A stretch of DNA of 64,000 nt from contig NZ_JABFTV010000003.1 of NCBI RefSeq assembly GCF_021404405.1, positions 310,001 through 374,000 of the forward strand. The letters run 5' to 3'. Below, piece after piece: positions 31,887 through 41,807 of this stretch (position 1 is its first letter; each line of letters opens with the position of its first letter). The translations under genes were made by a program, and so were the position numbers. The DNA comes from Billgrantia aerodenitrificans (GTDB lineage: Bacteria; Pseudomonadota; Gammaproteobacteria; Pseudomonadales; Halomonadaceae). The notes under the pieces were generated by a model that was not told the DNA's origin, searched no databases, and saw only the letters and a program-made list of their open reading frames with translations.

Positions 31887-33841
31887 GCGTCAGGATGGCC
31901 CTTCTCTTCGGCCTGCTCTACCTCTGCATTCTCGCACAGCCCGCCCTGGCGGCCCGGGAGGGCAACGACTTCGTGGTGATCAGCTACCATGACGTGGTCG
32001 ATTTCGATGTGACACCGAAACTTGCCCTGCTGCCGCAGACGATCACACGAACGCGCCTCATCGAACACTTCAACCTGATAAGGGCCCACGGCTACCAGCC
32101 CGTTTCCTTGCAACAGGTACTCGATGCCGAGGCCGGCATCGCCCCCTTGCCCGACAAGGCCGTTATGCTGGTCTTCGATGATGGTTATCGAAGCTTTTAC
32201 GACATCGTCTACCCACTTCTGCAGCTCTATCGCTACCCTGCCATCACGGCGATAGTCGGCAGTTGGATCGATGTTCCGCCAACCGACCCCGTGCCCTATG
32301 GCGACGGCTTTCTCGAACGGGATCGCATCATGACTCGAGAGCAGCTGCGCGAGCTGCATGACGATCCGCTGGTAGAGATCGCATCGCATACCTACGACCT
32401 GCACTATGGGGTGATCGGCAACCCCCAAGGCAATGAACAGGCGGCCGCCGTCACCAGCCGCTGGCAGACAGACGGTTACGAGAGCGAGGCCGACTATCTG
32501 CAGCGAATACGTGACGACATGCATCGGGCCAGCGAGCAGTTGAAGGAGATCACCGGCACGCCACCGCGTCTCATGGTGTGGCCCTACGGAGCCTACAGTC
32601 AGGCCACCCTGGATATTGCCGCCGAGCACGGCATGCCACACAGCTTCAGTCTGCTCAGCCAGCCCAACCGCATCGGTGACGGCACGAGGGTCATGGGCCG
32701 CTACCTCATCGATCAGGAAACCAGCCTGCAGACCTTCGAGGAAATACTCAGCAACCGGGTGTGGGAACGCGACGTCCTGCGTATCGTGCATGTGGATCTC
32801 GACTACGTATACGATCCCGACCCCATTCAGCAGGAAGCCAATCTGGACCTGTTGATCGACCGCATCTACCGCTTCGGGGTCAGCACGGTCTACCTGCAGG
32901 CTTTCGCCGACCCCAACGGCAATGGCGTGGCCGAGGCTCTCTATTTTCCCAACCGTCATCTCCCGATGCGCGAAGATCTGTTCAATCGCGTTGCCTGGCA
33001 GCTGAAGAAACGCGCCGATGTAAAGGTCTATGCCTGGATGCCGGTGCTCGCCTTCGATCTGGGTCCGGGGCACCCCTACGTCACGGATGCCAGGACTGGG
33101 CAGAAGGCCACGGAACACTACCTGCGTCTCTCACCCTACTCGGCAGCCAATCGACAGCTCATTGCCGAGATTTACGAAGACCTCGGCCGCATGACCAAGT
33201 TCGATGGCCTGCTCTTCCACGACGATGCCTTCCTGACCGACTTCGAGGATGCCAGCGAAGAGGCTCGCAGTGTCTACGCAGACGAATGGAACCTGCCACC
33301 CGATGTCGACAGCATTCGCGCAGATGAAGCGCTTTTTCACCAGTGGACCCAGCAAAAGACTTCGTTCTTGACGCAGTTCACCCTCGAGCTGGTCGAGGCT
33401 GCCAACTACTATCGGCAATCCGACAACAAGACTTTCACGATTTCTCGAAACATCTATGCGCTGCCTATTCTCGAGCCGGAGAGTCAGGCCTGGTTCGCTC
33501 AATCGGCAGAGGATTTCGCTGCCGCCTACGACTATGTCGCAGTCATGGCCATGCCTTACATGGAAGAGGCTGATAATCCGCAGCGCTGGCTGGAGGAGTT
33601 GGCACGAGCTTCTCTGGCTGCCGTTCCTGCCGATCGGTTGGTGTTCGAATTACAAACACGTGACTGGCGAGACGATACACTCGTTCCCAATGAAGTTCTC
33701 ATGAGCTGGATCGATACCGTCAAGCAAACTGGCGTCAGGCACATCGGCTACTACCCCGATGACTTTCACATCAATCATCCTGATATTTACATGCTGCGTC
33801 CGATTTTCTCTCTTGGCCGAAGATTCGGGGTGCAGCAATGA
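31883..33841 (+). CDS. pgaB: Poly-beta-1,6-N-acetyl-D-glucosamine N-deacetylase PgaB
   Basis: 652 residues from ATG at 31883, which overlaps the pgaA stop (ATGA); GGAG lies 7 bases upstream. Signal LLFGLLYLCILAQPALA has no proper lipobox, unlike enterobacterial PgaB. The N-terminal CE4-type deacetylase carries VISYHDV, FDDGYRSFYD and MVWPYGAYS; the C-terminal glycoside-hydrolase-like domain (from about residue 290) has VHVDLDYVYDPDP and DGLLFHDDAFLTDFE. It deacetylates and trims PNAG in the periplasm so that PgaA can export it. Full length, all key metal and catalytic residues appear present. Confidence 0.93.
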   Translation: MSVRMALLFGLLYLCILAQPALAAREGNDFVVISYHDVVDFDVTPKLALLPQTITRTRLIEHFNLIRAHGYQPVSLQQVLDAEAGIAPLPDKAVMLVFDDGYRSFYDIVYPLLQLYRYPAITAIVGSWIDVPPTDPVPYGDGFLERDRIMTREQLRELHDDPLVEIASHTYDLHYGVIGNPQGNEQAAAVTSRWQTDGYESEADYLQRIRDDMHRASEQLKEITGTPPRLMVWPYGAYSQATLDIAAEHGMPHSFSLLSQPNRIGDGTRVMGRYLIDQETSLQTFEEILSNRVWERDVLRIVHVDLDYVYDPDPIQQEANLDLLIDRIYRFGVSTVYLQAFADPNGNGVAEALYFPNRHLPMREDLFNRVAWQLKKRADVKVYAWMPVLAFDLGPGHPYVTDARTGQKATEHYLRLSPYSAANRQLIAEIYEDLGRMTKFDGLLFHDDAFLTDFEDASEEARSVYADEWNLPPDVDSIRADEALFHQWTQQKTSFLTQFTLELVEAANYYRQSDNKTFTISRNIYALPILEPESQAWFAQSAEDFAAAYDYVAVMAMPYMEEADNPQRWLEELARASLAAVPADRLVFELQTRDWRDDTLVPNEVLMSWIDTVKQTGVRHIGYYPDDFHINHPDIYMLRPIFSLGRRFGVQQ

Positions 33842-35085
33842 ATATCCTTGATGCCATATCGATATTTACCTATGCCTATCCCAGCGTCATGGCCACGATA
33901 TGGATCTGCGGGGGGCTCTATTTTTACTTGCATTGGGAACGAAAACAGGCTTGGCCTGAACCTCAGGTATGGGATGAAACATGCCCCCAAGTTTCCTTGT
34001 TACTGCCCTGCTATAATGAAGCCGCTAATATCCGGGAAACCATAGAGCATCTGAAACATCAAAATTACCCAAAACTGGAAATCATCGCCATCAATGATGG
34101 CAGCAAAGATGCTACAGGAGAGCTACTGGAGTCTCTCAAGCTCACCTGTCCGAACCTGAAGGTCCTTCATCAGAGCAATCAGGGCAAGGCCAGCGCTCTC
34201 AACCATGGGCTCAAGGAGGCCACCGGCGAGATCATCGTTGGCATCGATGGCGATGCCATTCTCGATTACGACGCCATCGGCTACATGGTGGGGCACTTCC
34301 TGCAAAGTTCCAACGTCAGCGGCGTAACCGGGAATCCCAGGGTGAGAACGCGCTCCACGGTGATCGGCAAGATACAGACCGGTGAGTTCTCATCCATCAT
34401 CGGCTTGATCAAGCGAGCCCAGCGAATCTACGGCATGGTGTTCACGATTTCCGGCGTGGTTTGCGCGTTTAGAAGGAGCGCGCTAGAAGCCATCGAAGGG
34501 TGGAACACCGACATGATCACCGAGGACATCGATATCAGCTGGCGCCTGCAAATGGCGGGAGGACAGGTCCGCTACGAGCCGAGGGCGCTGTGCTGGGTGC
34601 TGATGCCGGAAACGCTCCGCGGTCTGTTTCGTCAGCGCCTGCGCTGGGCCCAAGGCGGTGCAGAAGTCTTTTTGCGCTACTTCACTCAGACGGTGAGATG
34701 GCAGAACCGGCGCTTCTGGCCATTGATGCTGGAGTACATGGTCAGCGTTGTGTGGTGCTACTCTGCATTGTTCATGCTGCTGTCTTGGCTCTTTTCCTTG
34801 GCCTTCCTCACATCCTCAACGGTCTACTCGGGCGCTCTTCTTTCCTATGTAGGAAGCACTCTTATCATACTGAGCTTCGTTCAGTTTATCGTCAGTTTTT
34901 CTATCGACAGTCGTTATGAGCGAGGTATGTTGCGTTGCGCATACTGGTGTGTCTGGTATCCGCTCGTCTACTGGCTATTGAACATGGCTACGGTTGTCTT
35001 GGCAGTACCCAAGGCCGCAAAGCGACAGAAAGGCCGATTGGCTACCTGGACCAGCCCAGACAGAGGAGAAATCTTCCATGAATAA
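33838..35085 (+). CDS. pgaC: Poly-beta-1,6-N-acetylglucosamine synthase PgaC (GT2)
   Basis: 415 residues; ATG at 33838 overlaps the pgaB stop (ATGA). N-terminal membrane segments are followed by a GT2 domain with SLLLPCYNEAANI, AINDGSKD, GIDGDA, TEDIDISWRL and the RQRLRWAQGG (QxxRW) motif of processive synthases, then C-terminal membrane helices. It makes PNAG from UDP-GlcNAc together with PgaD, a complex activated by c-di-GMP in E. coli. The 5' part (about 33840-34100) is more AT-rich than the rest. Confidence 0.95.
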   Translation: MNILDAISIFTYAYPSVMATIWICGGLYFYLHWERKQAWPEPQVWDETCPQVSLLLPCYNEAANIRETIEHLKHQNYPKLEIIAINDGSKDATGELLESLKLTCPNLKVLHQSNQGKASALNHGLKEATGEIIVGIDGDAILDYDAIGYMVGHFLQSSNVSGVTGNPRVRTRSTVIGKIQTGEFSSIIGLIKRAQRIYGMVFTISGVVCAFRRSALEAIEGWNTDMITEDIDISWRLQMAGGQVRYEPRALCWVLMPETLRGLFRQRLRWAQGGAEVFLRYFTQTVRWQNRRFWPLMLEYMVSVVWCYSALFMLLSWLFSLAFLTSSTVYSGALLSYVGSTLIILSFVQFIVSFSIDSRYERGMLRCAYWCVWYPLVYWLLNMATVVLAVPKAAKRQKGRLATWTSPDRGEIFHE

Positions 35086-35398
35086 GTTGCATCCAGTGGT
35101 CATCAACAATCCAGGTAAAAGGAGCCTGTCCTATCGGGCAAGGGACCTATCCATTACCACACTGACCTTGGCCGTTTGGCTGGCGCTGATCGCCAAGACG
35201 ACCATCTCCATCATCAGCAGTGATGTCTGGATACTGACGATCGCGACTTCGTTGCTGCCGAGAGTGATCGTCCTGGGATTCATCCTGACGTTCCTCAGCT
35301 TTCACTGCTGGGCCCTCTACAAGCGATATCTTTATCACCGCAGGCAGAAAGGCAGCTCCGGCCTGCATGCCTCCAGGCAATCCGACGCCATGGCCTGA
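35078..35398 (+). CDS. pgaD: PNAG biosynthesis accessory protein PgaD
   Basis: 106 residues from ATG at 35078 (GGAG upstream), overlapping the end of pgaC by 8 bases. Two membrane helices (about 28-50 and 62-88) separated by a short loop fit PgaD. In E. coli, PgaD joins PgaC at c-di-GMP binding to form the active synthase. Sequence similarity in this family is low, so the call rests on topology and position as fourth pga gene. Confidence 0.82.
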   Translation: MNKLHPVVINNPGKRSLSYRARDLSITTLTLAVWLALIAKTTISIISSDVWILTIATSLLPRVIVLGFILTFLSFHCWALYKRYLYHRRQKGSSGLHASRQSDAMA

Positions 35399-35425
35399 CC
35401 AACGGAAGGGGCGAGATCAGACCTG

Positions 35426-35806
35426 CTATCTGACCCGAAGTCTGATTTCGCTACCCTGCCCCTGGGTGCTGGAACGGCTGACACTTCCCTGCTTACGCAC
35501 CTCGACGCTCAGTGCGCCTTCCTGGCTCGTCTGGCGGATGTGCGCTTCCAATGCCTCCCCTTGATAGCGATATTCACTGGGGACGCTCTCTTCCAGCTCA
35601 TGAGTTACGGCCTGAACCCCATCATCGATCTTCAATGAAGCTTGAAAGCGGGTGCCCGGCACGCCATCGAAGATGATCACGATCTCGCTTTTGGGTGAAT
35701 CAGCCCGACTTACCTGCTTCGACATGGCATTCGCTCCGGCAACGGCCAACATGAAGCTAACACCTATCAAGCTGGCCAAGAGGATCCATGAAAACCTGTT
35801 CATCAT
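35426..35806 (-). CDS. Small secreted protein of unknown function
   Basis: 126 residues. Signal-like segment ILLASLIGVSFMLAVAGANA, then a mature region of about 98 residues with alternating beta-type stretches (SEIVIIFDGVPGTRFQASLKI, EALEAHIRQ, ALSVEVRKQG) and no cysteines. I do not recognise the family. It follows the kinase-like gene by 4 bases on the minus strand and converges on pgaD. A second ATG two codons in (35803) is possible. A periplasmic role linked to matrix export is a guess from position only. Confidence 0.6.
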   Translation of the reverse strand: MMNRFSWILLASLIGVSFMLAVAGANAMSKQVSRADSPKSEIVIIFDGVPGTRFQASLKIDDGVQAVTHELEESVPSEYRYQGEALEAHIRQTSQEGALSVEVRKQGSVSRSSTQGQGSEIRLRVR

Positions 35807-35810
35807 ATTC

Positions 35811-37058
35811 TCAGCTAAAGCTCAGATTGAAACGCTTCTCGACCAATAAGGCCAATGTATCACCGACATGTTCCGCCGTGGTATCTATGCGCAACAAATT
35901 GCGCCTTTCGTCAGGGGAAAAATCCTCGAAGCCTTCCATTTGGCCATTCAGCACGGCAAGGCTTGCATCAGGCTCTACACCATACTCCCCTGAGCGCTTG
36001 ATGATGCGCTCCTTCAAGGTATCCTCGTCCGCCTCGAAGCTGACGATGAGCACCGGCAGGCCGCGCGCCTCGCCCTGCTGTCGCAGCAGCTGCCGCTGCG
36101 CTTGTGTCAGGCAGGTAGCATCGATGCAGGTGGGTATGCCGGCATTGAGCAGCAGGCCGGCAAGACTGGCCAGACGCTGATAGGTACGCTCGGTGGACTC
36201 GGGACTGAAGATATCCACAGCCGTATCGGGCTCCACCGCCTGTGGATCGATTCCGAACAGCCGTCTGCGTTCGGCATCCGAGCACAGCCTGACGGCCCCC
36301 AGCCGCTCGACGATCTCGGCCATGAAGCGACTCTTGCCGCTGCCTGAGACGCCAACCCCGATGATCAACGGCGGAAAGCGGAAGTTGGAGACCTGTTCGG
36401 CCAGGTCGAGATAGCGACGACACTCGGTCATGATCTCCGCCATGCGGAATGCCGGCTCACGCCCCGACTCAGAGCGCTGCAGCGCTCGCCGTGCCCCTGC
36501 CAGGCAACGACACACCGCAAAGACCGAGATCAGCCGCATCAGGGAGTAGTCGCCGGAGCGACGCAGATAGCGATCCAGGGCGTAGTGCGCCAGTCGCGTC
36601 TCGTCGCGGACATACAGGCCCACCAGCAGCGAGACCAGGTCGAACCCCGGATCGAGGCAACGATTGGCCATGGGATCCGCTGGCTCGAGATCGAGAGCGC
36701 TGGTCATGATGAGGCGCTGCCGATCGCACAACGGCAGAACCTGCCGCCCTACGATCCAGCTCGGACGCGGTTCGCCGCGCTCGTCGAACCAGGGCTCTAG
36801 CCTCACCATCTCCTGCTCCAACCAGGCCTCGAGCCGTTGCAGGTGCAAGCGATCCTCCTCACCGCTCAGGCGTGCATCGAGCACGCCGACTTCCTCCTTG
36901 ACTAGGGCCCGGGTTGCCGCCAGGCAGCCCGACGCCCCCACATAAGGCAGGTCGTCGACGAAGGAGCGGTGCGACGCCACCAGCGAATCGATCAGCTCAT
37001 CCAGCTCGAGGGCGGTGGCTGAGGTCGGGTAGGGCACTGAAGTGGCGTCCATGTTCAC
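35811..37058 (-). CDS. P-loop kinase-like protein with degenerate phosphotransferase N-terminal half
   Basis: 415 residues. The C-terminal domain (about 230-415) is a P-loop kinase fold: GVGVSGSGKSRF, a CSDAERRRLFGI strand and IDATCLTQAQRQLL, as in the COG0645 half of two-domain AAA/aminoglycoside-phosphotransferase-like proteins. The N-terminal half matches the C-terminal part of the phosphotransferase-like domain (FDLVSLLVGLYVRDETRLAHYALDRYL) but the usual HGDLHxxN catalytic loop is not visible. The protein is about 100 residues shorter than the typical two-domain form. Substrate unknown; the small secreted protein gene follows at once. Confidence 0.7.
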   Translation of the reverse strand: MNMDATSVPYPTSATALELDELIDSLVASHRSFVDDLPYVGASGCLAATRALVKEEVGVLDARLSGEEDRLHLQRLEAWLEQEMVRLEPWFDERGEPRPSWIVGRQVLPLCDRQRLIMTSALDLEPADPMANRCLDPGFDLVSLLVGLYVRDETRLAHYALDRYLRRSGDYSLMRLISVFAVCRCLAGARRALQRSESGREPAFRMAEIMTECRRYLDLAEQVSNFRFPPLIIGVGVSGSGKSRFMAEIVERLGAVRLCSDAERRRLFGIDPQAVEPDTAVDIFSPESTERTYQRLASLAGLLLNAGIPTCIDATCLTQAQRQLLRQQGEARGLPVLIVSFEADEDTLKERIIKRSGEYGVEPDASLAVLNGQMEGFEDFSPDERRNLLRIDTTAEHVGDTLALLVEKRFNLSFS

Positions 37059-37075
37059 TCCTGTTTTCTATTGGC

Positions 37076-38359
37076 CTAGCGTACCTTGGCGAATGCCTTC
37101 TCGGCAGCGTCCAGCGTGAATTGAATGTCTTCCGGCGTATGCGCGCTCGACATGAATCCCGCCTCGTAGGCCGAGGGTGCCAGGTAAACGCCCTCTTCCA
37201 GCATCGCCGCAAAGAAGCGCCGGAAGGCCTCGGCATCGCAGGCCGTGGCCTGGGCGAAATTGTCGACCCGGGTCTGCCCGGTGAAGAACAGCCCGAACAT
37301 GCCACCCACGCGCTGGGTGATCATGTCGACCCCGGCGGCATCGGCGCGCTCCTGCAGCCCGTGACACAGCGTTTCCACGCGCTGCGCCAGGGCATCGTGG
37401 AAGCCGGGCTCGCGCAGCTTGGTCAACAGGGCGATACCGGCGGCCATGGCCAGCGGGTTGCCCGACAGCGTACCCGCCTGATAGACGGGCCCCAGCGGTG
37501 AGATCTGCTCCATGATCGCACGCTTGCCGCCGAAGGCGCCCACCGGCATGCCACCGCCGACGATCTTGCCCAGACAGGTCAGATCGGGCTCGATGCCGAA
37601 GTGCGCCTGGGCCCCACCCAGGGCAACGCGAAAACCGGTCATCACTTCATCAAAGATCAGCACACTGCCGTACTCGGTGCAAACCCGGCGCAAGGTTTCG
37701 AGGAAACCCGGCTGCGGCGGGATGCAGTTCATGTTGCCCGCCACCGGCTCGACGATGATGCAGGCGATCTCGTTGCCGATCTCCTCGAAGCAGGTTTCCA
37801 CCTCATCGAGGTCGTTGTAGGACAGCGTGATGGTGTGCTCGGCCAGTGACGCCGGCACCCCCGGGGAGCTGGGCTCGCCATGGGTCAGGGCGCCGGAGCC
37901 GGCCTTGACCAGCAGCGAGTCGGAGTGGCCGTGGTAGTTGCCCTCGAACTTGACGATCTTGTCGCGCCCGGTATAGCCGCGCGCCAGTCGAATCGCCGAC
38001 ATGGTGGCCTCGGTCCCCGAGTTGACCATACGCACCAGTTCGATGGAGGGGATCATCTCGCAGATCAGCTCGGCCATGGTGGTCTCGATGGCCGTCGGCG
38101 TGCCGAAAGAAAGACCGTGGTCGAGTCGGCTACGCACGGCACCCAGCACGTCCGGATCGGCGTGGCCGGTGATCATCGGCCCCCAGGAACCGACATAGTC
38201 GACATAACGCTTGCCCTCGACGTCGAACAGGTAGGCACCCTGCGCCCGCTCCATGAACACCGGCGGCCGGTGCAGGCCCTTGAAGGCGCGCACGGGAGAG
38301 TTGACGCCACCGGGAATATGGCGGCGAGCCTGTTCGAAGAGCGTTTCGGAAGTGGTCAT
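37076..38359 (-). CDS. hemL: Glutamate-1-semialdehyde 2,1-aminomutase
   Basis: 427 residues from ATG at 38359, preceded by AAAGAGG, and the protein then opens normally ([20 protein letters not shown]). PLP-enzyme motifs: [40 protein letters not shown] and the PLP-lysine region [17 protein letters not shown]. It makes 5-aminolevulinate for heme. The reading frame is open upstream all the way through thiD with no stop, so a ThiD-HemL fusion of 754 residues is formally possible; the good internal ribosome site favours separate HemL synthesis. Confidence 0.95.
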   Translation of the reverse strand: MTTSETLFEQARRHIPGGVNSPVRAFKGLHRPPVFMERAQGAYLFDVEGKRYVDYVGSWGPMITGHADPDVLGAVRSRLDHGLSFGTPTAIETTMAELICEMIPSIELVRMVNSGTEATMSAIRLARGYTGRDKIVKFEGNYHGHSDSLLVKAGSGALTHGEPSSPGVPASLAEHTITLSYNDLDEVETCFEEIGNEIACIIVEPVAGNMNCIPPQPGFLETLRRVCTEYGSVLIFDEVMTGFRVALGGAQAHFGIEPDLTCLGKIVGGGMPVGAFGGKRAIMEQISPLGPVYQAGTLSGNPLAMAAGIALLTKLREPGFHDALAQRVETLCHGLQERADAAGVDMITQRVGGMFGLFFTGQTRVDNFAQATACDAEAFRRFFAAMLEEGVYLAPSAYEAGFMSSAHTPEDIQFTLDAAEKAFAKVR

Positions 38360-39340
38360 GTAAGCCTCTTTGCTGTCACGAGAATGGTGTAACCCCGTCA
38401 CGGGTAGTGCCAGGCTCACGCTGCCCGGTCTGTGGATAACTTCTTGGATAACCTTGGAATGCGTGGTGAAGTTACGGTGATCTTCGCTCATTGAAGGGGC
38501 TTTGGCCACGCCCTGTACGGGATCGTGCCAGCTGCCCTGGGCAGCCGTTCGCCGCGGCAGCGCCTGAGCATTACCCGGCTGCCATGCCTTGGCCAGCGCC
38601 TGCCAGGTGAAGCGCTGAGCCTGTTCGCAGGCAACCTCCAAGGACTCACCGGCCGCGAGCCGTGCCGCCAACGCCGCGGCCAGAGTGCAGCCCGAGCCGT
38701 GAAACCTGCCTGCCAGCCGCGGCCAGCGCCAGGCACGGTTCTGTTCTGATGCATACAGCACCTGCTCGACGACATCCTGCGGCACGTCGCAATCGGGATC
38801 GTCGCTGCCGGTCACCAACACGGCACGACAGCCCAGCGCCATCAGTTGACGCGCACGCGCTTCGTCATCCTGTGGCTCCGTTCCGGCCAGGCGTTCGAGC
38901 TCGAGACGATTCGGCGTCAGGATATCCACAAGCGGTAGCAGACGAGAGCGGAAGACCTCGACCATGGCGGATGTGGATAACTCTTTGCCGCCACCCGCCT
39001 TGAGCACCGGATCGACCACCACGGGGATGCCCGGCCGTGCCTTGATGATGTCGACCACGGCATCGAGCGTCTCGCGGCTTGCCAGCAGGCCGACCTTGAT
39101 CGCTGCCAGACGAAAGCCGGAGAGCCGCGCCGTCATCTCGCGAATCAGTTCGGCCGGCACCGGAACCACACGATGCACGTCGCGGCAATCCTGCATCGTC
39201 AGCGCCGTCGGCACCGTCAACGCCCAGCCGCCGCAGGCGGCGATCGCCTCGCCGTCGGCCATGATGCCCGCGCCGCCGGTAGGGTCGTGGCCGGCCAGTA
39301 CCAGCACCACGGGTGGCTGTGTGTTCGTTTCGCCGGCCAT
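38360..39340 (-). CDS. thiD: Hydroxymethylpyrimidine (phosphomethylpyrimidine) kinase ThiD, frame open into hemL
   Basis: The ThiD fold spans about the first 255 codons from ATG at 39340: [54 protein letters not shown] and the anion-hole motif [16 protein letters not shown]. ThiD phosphorylates HMP and HMP-P for thiamine. After the domain comes about 75 codons of non-conserved linker (from near 38580 to 38360) and no stop codon before hemL. The coordinates given end where HemL begins; translation would continue to 37076. The thiE gene that often follows thiD is missing. The linker DNA includes two TGGATAA-type words, one a DnaA-box match (38431-38439), suggesting former intergenic DNA. Confidence 0.85.
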
Positions 39341-39342
39341 GC

Positions 39343-39774
39343 TCAGAACGGCTTCAGCACGGCCAGGATCACGATGGCCAACAGCACGACCACCGGCAGC
39401 TCGTTGAACCAGCGAAAGAACACGTGGCTACGCTGACAGCGCCCCGCAGCGAACTGCTTGAGATAGATCAGGCAGACATGGTGGTAGGCCACCAACAACA
39501 CCACCAACAGCAGCTTGACGTGCATCCAGCCCATGCCGAGCCAGTGCGGCATCAGATAAAGAAGCCACAGGCCGAACACGATCACCGCGATCATCGAAGG
39601 CGTCATGATGCCGCGATAGAGCTTGCGCTCCATCACGCTGAAGTAATCGATGGCCTGCTGCTCGCCCTTGTCGCGCGCCATGGCGTGATAGACATAGAGG
39701 CGCGGCAGGTAGAACAGCGCCGCGAACCAGGTCACCACGGCCACGATGTGCAGCGCCTTGATCCAGAGATACAT
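39343..39774 (-). CDS. hemJ: Protoporphyrinogen IX oxidase, HemJ family
   Basis: 143 residues, the usual HemJ size, with four membrane helices. Conserved residues of the family are present: [28 protein letters not shown] with the histidine near residue 9 proposed to bind heme, and W-x-x-x-K region [17 protein letters not shown]. It performs the penultimate step of heme synthesis, matching its place 2 bases upstream of thiD-hemL. No hemG or hemY is seen in the window. Confidence 0.9.
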   Translation of the reverse strand: MYLWIKALHIVAVVTWFAALFYLPRLYVYHAMARDKGEQQAIDYFSVMERKLYRGIMTPSMIAVIVFGLWLLYLMPHWLGMGWMHVKLLLVVLLVAYHHVCLIYLKQFAAGRCQRSHVFFRWFNELPVVVLLAIVILAVLKPF

Positions 39775-39857
39775 GCAGTCTCCTCAGAGATGACGACGAC
39801 GATCGCTGCCGCCTCGTTTCATTGAACGTACTTCAAGAACTCGTCCGGCTCACGTCA

Positions 39858-39915
39858 GCGACTCACTTCAATGACTCGCTTCAGCGACTCTCACTTCAGC
39901 GACTCACTTCAGCGA
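39858..39915. repeat. Short tandem repeats at the end of the ClC gene
   Basis: Four to five imperfect copies of a 13-15-base unit close to GCGACTCACTTCA (copies near 39858, 39872, 39884, 39899 and a partial at 39911). The last copy overlaps the final codons and stop of the chloride-channel gene on the minus strand (YYSLK ending). Unit-length changes here would alter only the last codons and the 3' flank. Confidence 0.6.
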
Positions 39916-41688
39916 ATAGTAACGCTCGATGGAGCCGCGGGTGATGATACCGGAAATTCGCTGCTGCTTCGGTCGCCGGCCCTGCTCGACGAACAGCGCA
40001 TCGACCGCCTGATCGTTGAGTCGCTCGAACGCCTCAGACAGGGTTGCCTGGTGATGGATCGGCGCCATTTCCAGACGCAGCCCCGGTACCTCGAGCAGGT
40101 CGAACAGCGCGTCTTCGTCTTCGCCAACCGCTTCGGCTTCCTGCGTTTCGTCCATCAAGGCGCGGGCTAGGTCGGCGGCCTTGAGCGCCAGTGTCGGCTT
40201 GTCGTCGCTCGAACGTACGATCAATATCCAGGCCGGTCTGGCATCGAGCAGCACCCGAGCCTGATCGCGGGTGACCATGCGCGGCGTGGCGACGAAGCTG
40301 CGCTCCATCACCGCCGGCACCGAGACCCGCGACAGCGCCTGCATCAACGGCTGTTGCAGCGGGTGCAGGCCATGGCGGGTCATGCTGATGAAGAAGCCGT
40401 CGCAGCGACACAGCTGGCGTGCCGTCAGCCCCGATACCACCACCGCCAGCATGCCCGGCAGAATGATATTGGGGTTATGGGTCAGTTCTAGCAGTGCCAT
40501 TAGCGCCGCCAGAGGCGCCTGCAGCACCGCCCCCATCATCGCCGCCATGCCCAGCATGGCGTAGAACCCTGGCTCCATCTCCAGTTGCGGAAACAACCAG
40601 GCGCCCAGCAGCTCGGCCAGTGCGCCGGCGGCGGCCCCGACCACCAGCACCGGGCCGATGATGCCGATGGGGATACCGCTGGCCACGGTGATGGCGGTGA
40701 GCAGCAGCTTGGCTACCACCAGTGCCAGCAGCACCTCGACCGCCAGATTGCCGGCTAACGCGGCTTCCATGCTGTCGTAACCGATGCCCTGGACTTCGGG
40801 AAACCACCACGCCACCGTCGCCGTGGCCAACGCCACCAGCGCCAGACGCAGCGGCACCGGCAGCCCGGCGATGCGTTCGCTGCGCGCCACGTGGATGAAG
40901 AGTCCGGCCAGCAGCCCGATGAACAGCGCCGTGACCACGATCCACGGCAGATTCATCAACGAGCCCAGGCTGACGCTGGGTACCTGGAAGGCCGGCTCGG
41001 AACCGTATACCAGCATGGCCACAAGCGCCCCCATGGTGGAGGCCAGAATGACGGGCATGAAGCCGGCAATGGTGTACTCCATCATCACCACTTCCATGGC
41101 GAAGATGACACCGGCAATCGGGGTATTGAACGAGGCCGAGATGCCCGCCGCCGTGCCACAGGCCACCAGCACTCGCAGGCTGTTGTGCGGCAGGCGCAGC
41201 TGCTGGCCCAGGCCGCTGGCCGCGGCCGCGCCGAGATGTATAGCCGGCCCTTCGCGTCCGGCGGAGAGGCCGCCCAGCACCGTGGTCACCCCCACCCACC
41301 ACTGATTGATCCAGTTGCGCAGCGGAAAGCGCCCCTGATGATAGGTGAGTCGTTCGATGACATGACCGACCCCCAGCTTGCGTGCCGCCGCCGGCTGACG
41401 CCACAGGAAAATGCCGATAATGGCCACGGCGATCAAAGGCAGGCTCGAGCGCACCATCGGCGGCAGCCCCTCGAAGGCCTCGTGATCACCGCCGGGCATG
41501 AACAGCACGCCCCCCAGCTCGAGCAGCAAGCGGAAGGCGACCATCACCGCACCGGTGACGAGCCCTGAAACGACGCCCAGCACACACAGCTGCGGCAAGG
41601 CATCCACGCTGGCCAGCTGGCGGCGAAATCTCTCGAGGCTGAAGCTAGGTAGTGAAAAACGCGGCACGGCGGTTTCCTGTCCAGGCAT
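39904..41688 (-). CDS. ClC-family chloride channel/transporter with C-terminal CBS region
   Basis: 594 residues. Membrane domain (about 30-440) with the selectivity signature [10 protein letters not shown] containing the gating glutamate, the first-helix GLVTGAV region, and [18 protein letters not shown] in place of the more usual G-x-F-x-P-x-x-x-x-G. A C-terminal cytoplasmic part (about 460-594) resembles a CBS pair ([38 protein letters not shown]). Whether it is a proton antiporter or channel cannot be decided, because the internal proton glutamate was not located. It is divergent to argC. Confidence 0.9.
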   Translation of the reverse strand: MPGQETAVPRFSLPSFSLERFRRQLASVDALPQLCVLGVVSGLVTGAVMVAFRLLLELGGVLFMPGGDHEAFEGLPPMVRSSLPLIAVAIIGIFLWRQPAAARKLGVGHVIERLTYHQGRFPLRNWINQWWVGVTTVLGGLSAGREGPAIHLGAAAASGLGQQLRLPHNSLRVLVACGTAAGISASFNTPIAGVIFAMEVVMMEYTIAGFMPVILASTMGALVAMLVYGSEPAFQVPSVSLGSLMNLPWIVVTALFIGLLAGLFIHVARSERIAGLPVPLRLALVALATATVAWWFPEVQGIGYDSMEAALAGNLAVEVLLALVVAKLLLTAITVASGIPIGIIGPVLVVGAAAGALAELLGAWLFPQLEMEPGFYAMLGMAAMMGAVLQAPLAALMALLELTHNPNIILPGMLAVVVSGLTARQLCRCDGFFISMTRHGLHPLQQPLMQALSRVSVPAVMERSFVATPRMVTRDQARVLLDARPAWILIVRSSDDKPTLALKAADLARALMDETQEAEAVGEDEDALFDLLEVPGLRLEMAPIHHQATLSEAFERLNDQAVDALFVEQGRRPKQQRISGIITRGSIERYYSLK

Positions 41689-41807
41689 TCCTATATGAGT
41701 GGGACGCGCCGGCTGGGTGGTCGCCCCCTCTCTTGTGTATCATATCCGGACAGAGCGGTCCCGTTGGCAGCCGCTCCCTGCCAGGCAACCATCGAAGGAG
41801 TCGCATC

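Noticed and set aside
31757..33118. 453-codon minus-strand frame opposite pgaA/pgaB
   Set aside because: Antisense shadow; pgaB on the plus strand has intact catalytic motifs and coupling to pgaA and pgaC.
10508..35400. Insertion sequences, integrase or attachment sites flanking the matrix region
   Set aside because: I looked for transposase or integrase genes, tRNA genes and terminal repeats at the edges and saw none, so mobility is not supported despite the composition change.
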